Shown here: positions 62,036 through 64,000 of the stretch, in pieces
How the letters are laid out: every line of letters starts with the position of its first letter
Numbering within the stretch: position 1 is the first letter of the stretch
Source of the DNA: Methylophaga sp.
GTDB lineage: Bacteria; Pseudomonadota; Gammaproteobacteria; Nitrosococcales; Methylophagaceae
Length of the DNA: 64,000 nucleotides
Reading direction: 5' to 3'
Assembly: GCF_030651745.1 (NCBI RefSeq)
Contig: NZ_JAUSCC010000061.1
Span: 1 to 64,000 of the forward strand
Translations under genes and position numbers: made by a program
Notes under the pieces: generated by a model
What the model was told of the DNA's origin: nothing
What the model saw: only the letters and a program-made list of their open reading frames with translations
Database searches by the model: none

Positions 62036-62663
62036 AAGAATCGCGTGGCGGAGGAGGGAGTAACTCTAGCTCAACGATGTATTCCCCGAGAGCATTTTGT
62101 TCTAGCTGGTTTACCTCAAAGGTTTGACGGCTTTCAGCGCCATTTGCTGCATACGGATGCCAGATACTGATTTGAGAGGAGGGCTCCGCTGTTGCTACAT
62201 GAACCACACCTAAATCAGATGAAAAAAAGAATTGGTGCTGCGCGACATAAATATAACCAATCATCGAATCATGAATATTACAGCCCACCACCACAACGCC
62301 GGGTTTTTCAAACACAATTTCTTTCTCAGGTTTATCGGCATAGAGCTTCAGTTCAAAGGTTTTGGCTTCCGAGAAAGAGTAAACATGATGGCGGATATTG
62401 TCGCTGTTGGGGAAATCAACGGATTGGCCTTGCTGAATAATAATCTGTTCGGGAACAAAAGCTTTGTTGATTTGATCAATTACCGCAATATTAGATGGTG
62501 AACCTTTGAGTTCAGCAGAGTTGAGAATTTCAATAACGGCATTGGAAACCGGTTGCCGATACTGATCGATAATATTTAAGGTTACAGTATCGGCCTGAAC
62601 CGGCAATGCCAAAAATAGTGGGCTGATCAGGGTGTATTTAGCAATCTTAAAATAGGATCCCAC
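62001..62663 (-). CDS. Cupredoxin-like periplasmic protein (methylamine-utilization type)
   Basis: A 220-aa exported protein, signal peptide ending PVQA. The plastocyanin-like copper site is visible: His in NIRHHVYSF (~92), then Cys, His and Met in GCNIHDSMIGYIYV (~128-141). The N-terminal ~70 residues form an extra strand domain, and the C-terminal ~60 are proline-rich. Databases often label such proteins methylamine utilization protein without evidence. First gene of an operon with the GGDEF-EAL, DUF3034 and globin genes; it could pass electrons or sense copper or redox state. Confidence 0.85.
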   Translation of the reverse strand: MGSYFKIAKYTLISPLFLALPVQADTVTLNIIDQYRQPVSNAVIEILNSAELKGSPSNIAVIDQINKAFVPEQIIIQQGQSVDFPNSDNIRHHVYSFSEAKTFELKLYADKPEKEIVFEKPGVVVVGCNIHDSMIGYIYVAQHQFFFSSDLGVVHVATAEPSSQISIWHPYAANGAESRQTFEVNQLEQNALGEYIVELELLPPPPRDSFEDTFGAPGHH

Positions 62664-62711
62664 TTTTATATCCTAAGGTTATGACCTGAAATTAAGAAAG
62701 GATAGTCGTGA

Positions 62712-64000
62712 TTAAACCAATCCCTGCTCTAACATAGCATCCGCGACTTTACGGAACCCAGCAATATTGGCACCTAATGCTAAATTGCATGGCTGATGAA
62801 ATTCTATGGCCGTTTCTGAACAGCGTTGATAGATATCTTTCATGATCTCCTGCAACCGTTTATCCACTTCAGTAAACGACCATTGAATCATACTGGCATT
62901 TTGAGCCATTTCAAGCTGACTGGTTGCCACACCACCTGCATTAGCGGCTTTGGCGGGACCATAATGCATTCCTGTACTGATAATATGTGCCTGTGCTTCA
63001 GCGGTACAAGGCATATTGGCACCTTCGACAATGCAATTCACACCATTGTCTGACAGTGCTTTTGCATCGGCTAAAGTCAGTTCATTTTGAGTTGCACAGG
63101 GAAATGCAGCGTCGGCTTTGATGCGCCAGACAGCATGGCCGTCTTTTGGATACTTGTCGATAGGAGTAAATTCGGCATCAGAATGTGATTCCAGATAGTC
63201 AATCAAGCCACTGCGACGTTGCTCTTTCAGTTCTCTGACCAGCCTTAAATCGATACCTTTTTCATGATAAATTGTGCCGGTGCTATCAGAACAGCTAACT
63301 GGCAGAGCACCCAACTGATACAGTTTTTCAATGGTATGAATCGCAACATTACCTGCGCCGGAGACCAGACATCTTTTACCGTCCAGGCTGTCATCATGGG
63401 CTTGCAGCATATTTTCGGTGAAATAGACTAGACCATATCCAGTGGCTTCAGAGCGAACCAACGAGCCACCCCAGTTAAGCCCTTTGCCAGTTAACACTCC
63501 TTCAAAATTACCGTTCAAACGTTTGTATTGACCAAACAGATAACCGATTTCACGTTTTCCTACACCGATATCACCTGCAGGAACGTCAACTGTGGCGCCG
63601 ATATGACGATGTAATTCAGTCATAAAAGCCTGACAGAAGCGCATGATTTCCTGGTCTGAGCGGTTTTTAGGATCAAAATCTGAACCGCCTTTGCCACCAC
63701 CGAGTGATAACCCGGTTAATGCATTTTTGAAAATCTGCTCAAAGCCGAGAAATTTAATGGTGCTGGCATTTACCGAAGGATGGAAGCGGATCCCACCTTT
63801 GTAAGGGCCAAGTGTTGAGCTGAACTGAACGCGGTAGCCTTTGTTGACATGCACTTTACCTTCATCGTCATGCCAGACTACCCGAAACATGATCTGACGT
63901 TCGGGTTCAACCATGCGTTCAATAATATTTTGCTGCAGGTATTGTGGATGTTTATCGATTAACGGGCGGATAGATTGCAGAATCTCTTCTGTGGCTTGAT
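62712..64000 (-). CDS. gdhA: NADP-type glutamate dehydrogenase, N-terminus beyond window
   Basis: Hexameric enzyme making glutamate from 2-oxoglutarate and ammonium with NADPH. The open frame runs off the right edge; an internal Met at 63914 is not the start, because coding continues upstream with EILQSIRPLIDKHPQYLQQN and IIERMVEPERQIMF. Motifs: GGGKGGSDFDPKNRS (substrate Lys), DVPAGDIGVGKREIGYLFG, GAGNVAIHTIEKL (dinucleotide fold) and CIVEGANMPCT. About 429 residues are visible of ~447 usual. It would assimilate ammonium produced by the nitrate locus. Confidence 0.95.
   Translation of the reverse strand, partial: QATEEILQSIRPLIDKHPQYLQQNIIERMVEPERQIMFRVVWHDDEGKVHVNKGYRVQFSSTLGPYKGGIRFHPSVNASTIKFLGFEQIFKNALTGLSLGGGKGGSDFDPKNRSDQEIMRFCQAFMTELHRHIGATVDVPAGDIGVGKREIGYLFGQYKRLNGNFEGVLTGKGLNWGGSLVRSEATGYGLVYFTENMLQAHDDSLDGKRCLVSGAGNVAIHTIEKLYQLGALPVSCSDSTGTIYHEKGIDLRLVRELKEQRRSGLIDYLESHSDAEFTPIDKYPKDGHAVWRIKADAAFPCATQNELTLADAKALSDNGVNCIVEGANMPCTAEAQAHIISTGMHYGPAKAANAGGVATSQLEMAQNASMIQWSFTEVDKRLQEIMKDIYQRCSETAIEFHQPCNLALGANIAGFRKVADAMLEQGLV

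Overview
The window reads as chromosomal DNA of a gammaproteobacterium of moderate GC content. A marine or methylotrophic lineage close to Methylophaga is my best guess. It rests on a free-standing pqqA peptide gene, two PQQ-type dehydrogenase genes, a cupredoxin of the type often labelled methylamine utilization protein, azurin, an NtrC/sigma-54 style nitrate assimilation cluster and many c-di-GMP genes. No rRNA or tRNA was seen, so the taxonomy is inference only.

Layout. 1-141: the 5' end of an IS3-family element. 306-1673: a beta-CASP RNase. About 1.7-6.9 kb: an AT-rich accessory stretch. It holds two unknown genes, each behind a copy of the same ~330-bp upstream block with a perfect CRP-type palindrome. 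It also has an orphan Imm70 immunity gene, a HEPN-motif protein followed by an attC-like integron site, DUF2200, an orphan Phd/YefM antitoxin and REPIN-like inverted repeats. 6.9-12.6 kb: an MFS exporter, then a TonB receptor/FecR/FecI iron-signalling unit behind a Fur-like box. 12.7-15.4 kb: a 57-aa protein, pqqA, an exported unknown protein and azurin. 15.4-30.7 kb: a signalling region with an EAL protein next to a BLUF photoreceptor, a PA2778/PA2779-type pair, a CHASE-PAS-GGDEF protein, ycjXF, and three more GGDEF or GGDEF-EAL proteins around a MarR gene and a lipoprotein gene.

30.7-49.5 kb: a complete assimilatory nitrate locus. It has nirB-nirD-nasA and a porin; a 37-aa membrane peptide with a NIT-like sensor and a NasT-like ANTAR protein; the nrtABC-type ABC transporter; an EAL protein and a PilJ/NarX-like GGDEF protein; and a NarK-type transporter with a PP2C-kinase fusion. 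Four sigma-54-type -24/-12 promoters, three of them preceded by NtrC-like palindromes, head the transcription units. The nrtA and narK leaders contain hexaloop hairpins resembling the RNA target of ANTAR proteins. The locus therefore appears to combine nitrogen-status control (NtrC), nitrate-specific antitermination (NIT + ANTAR) and a c-di-GMP branch.

49.5-56.4 kb: a TetR gene with two operator palindromes, an operon of a quinone-oxidoreductase-like MDR protein and a two-propeller dehydrogenase/lactonase-like fusion, and on the other strand a catalase-like peroxidase and an isochorismatase-family hydrolase. 55.3-58.3 kb: a di-heme cytochrome c peroxidase and a PQQ dehydrogenase, divergent around a perfect FNR/Anr box. 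58.4-62.7 kb: a tightly overlapping operon of a cupredoxin, a degenerate GGDEF-EAL protein, DUF3034 and a lipoprotein truncated haemoglobin. The window ends inside NADP-type glutamate dehydrogenase.
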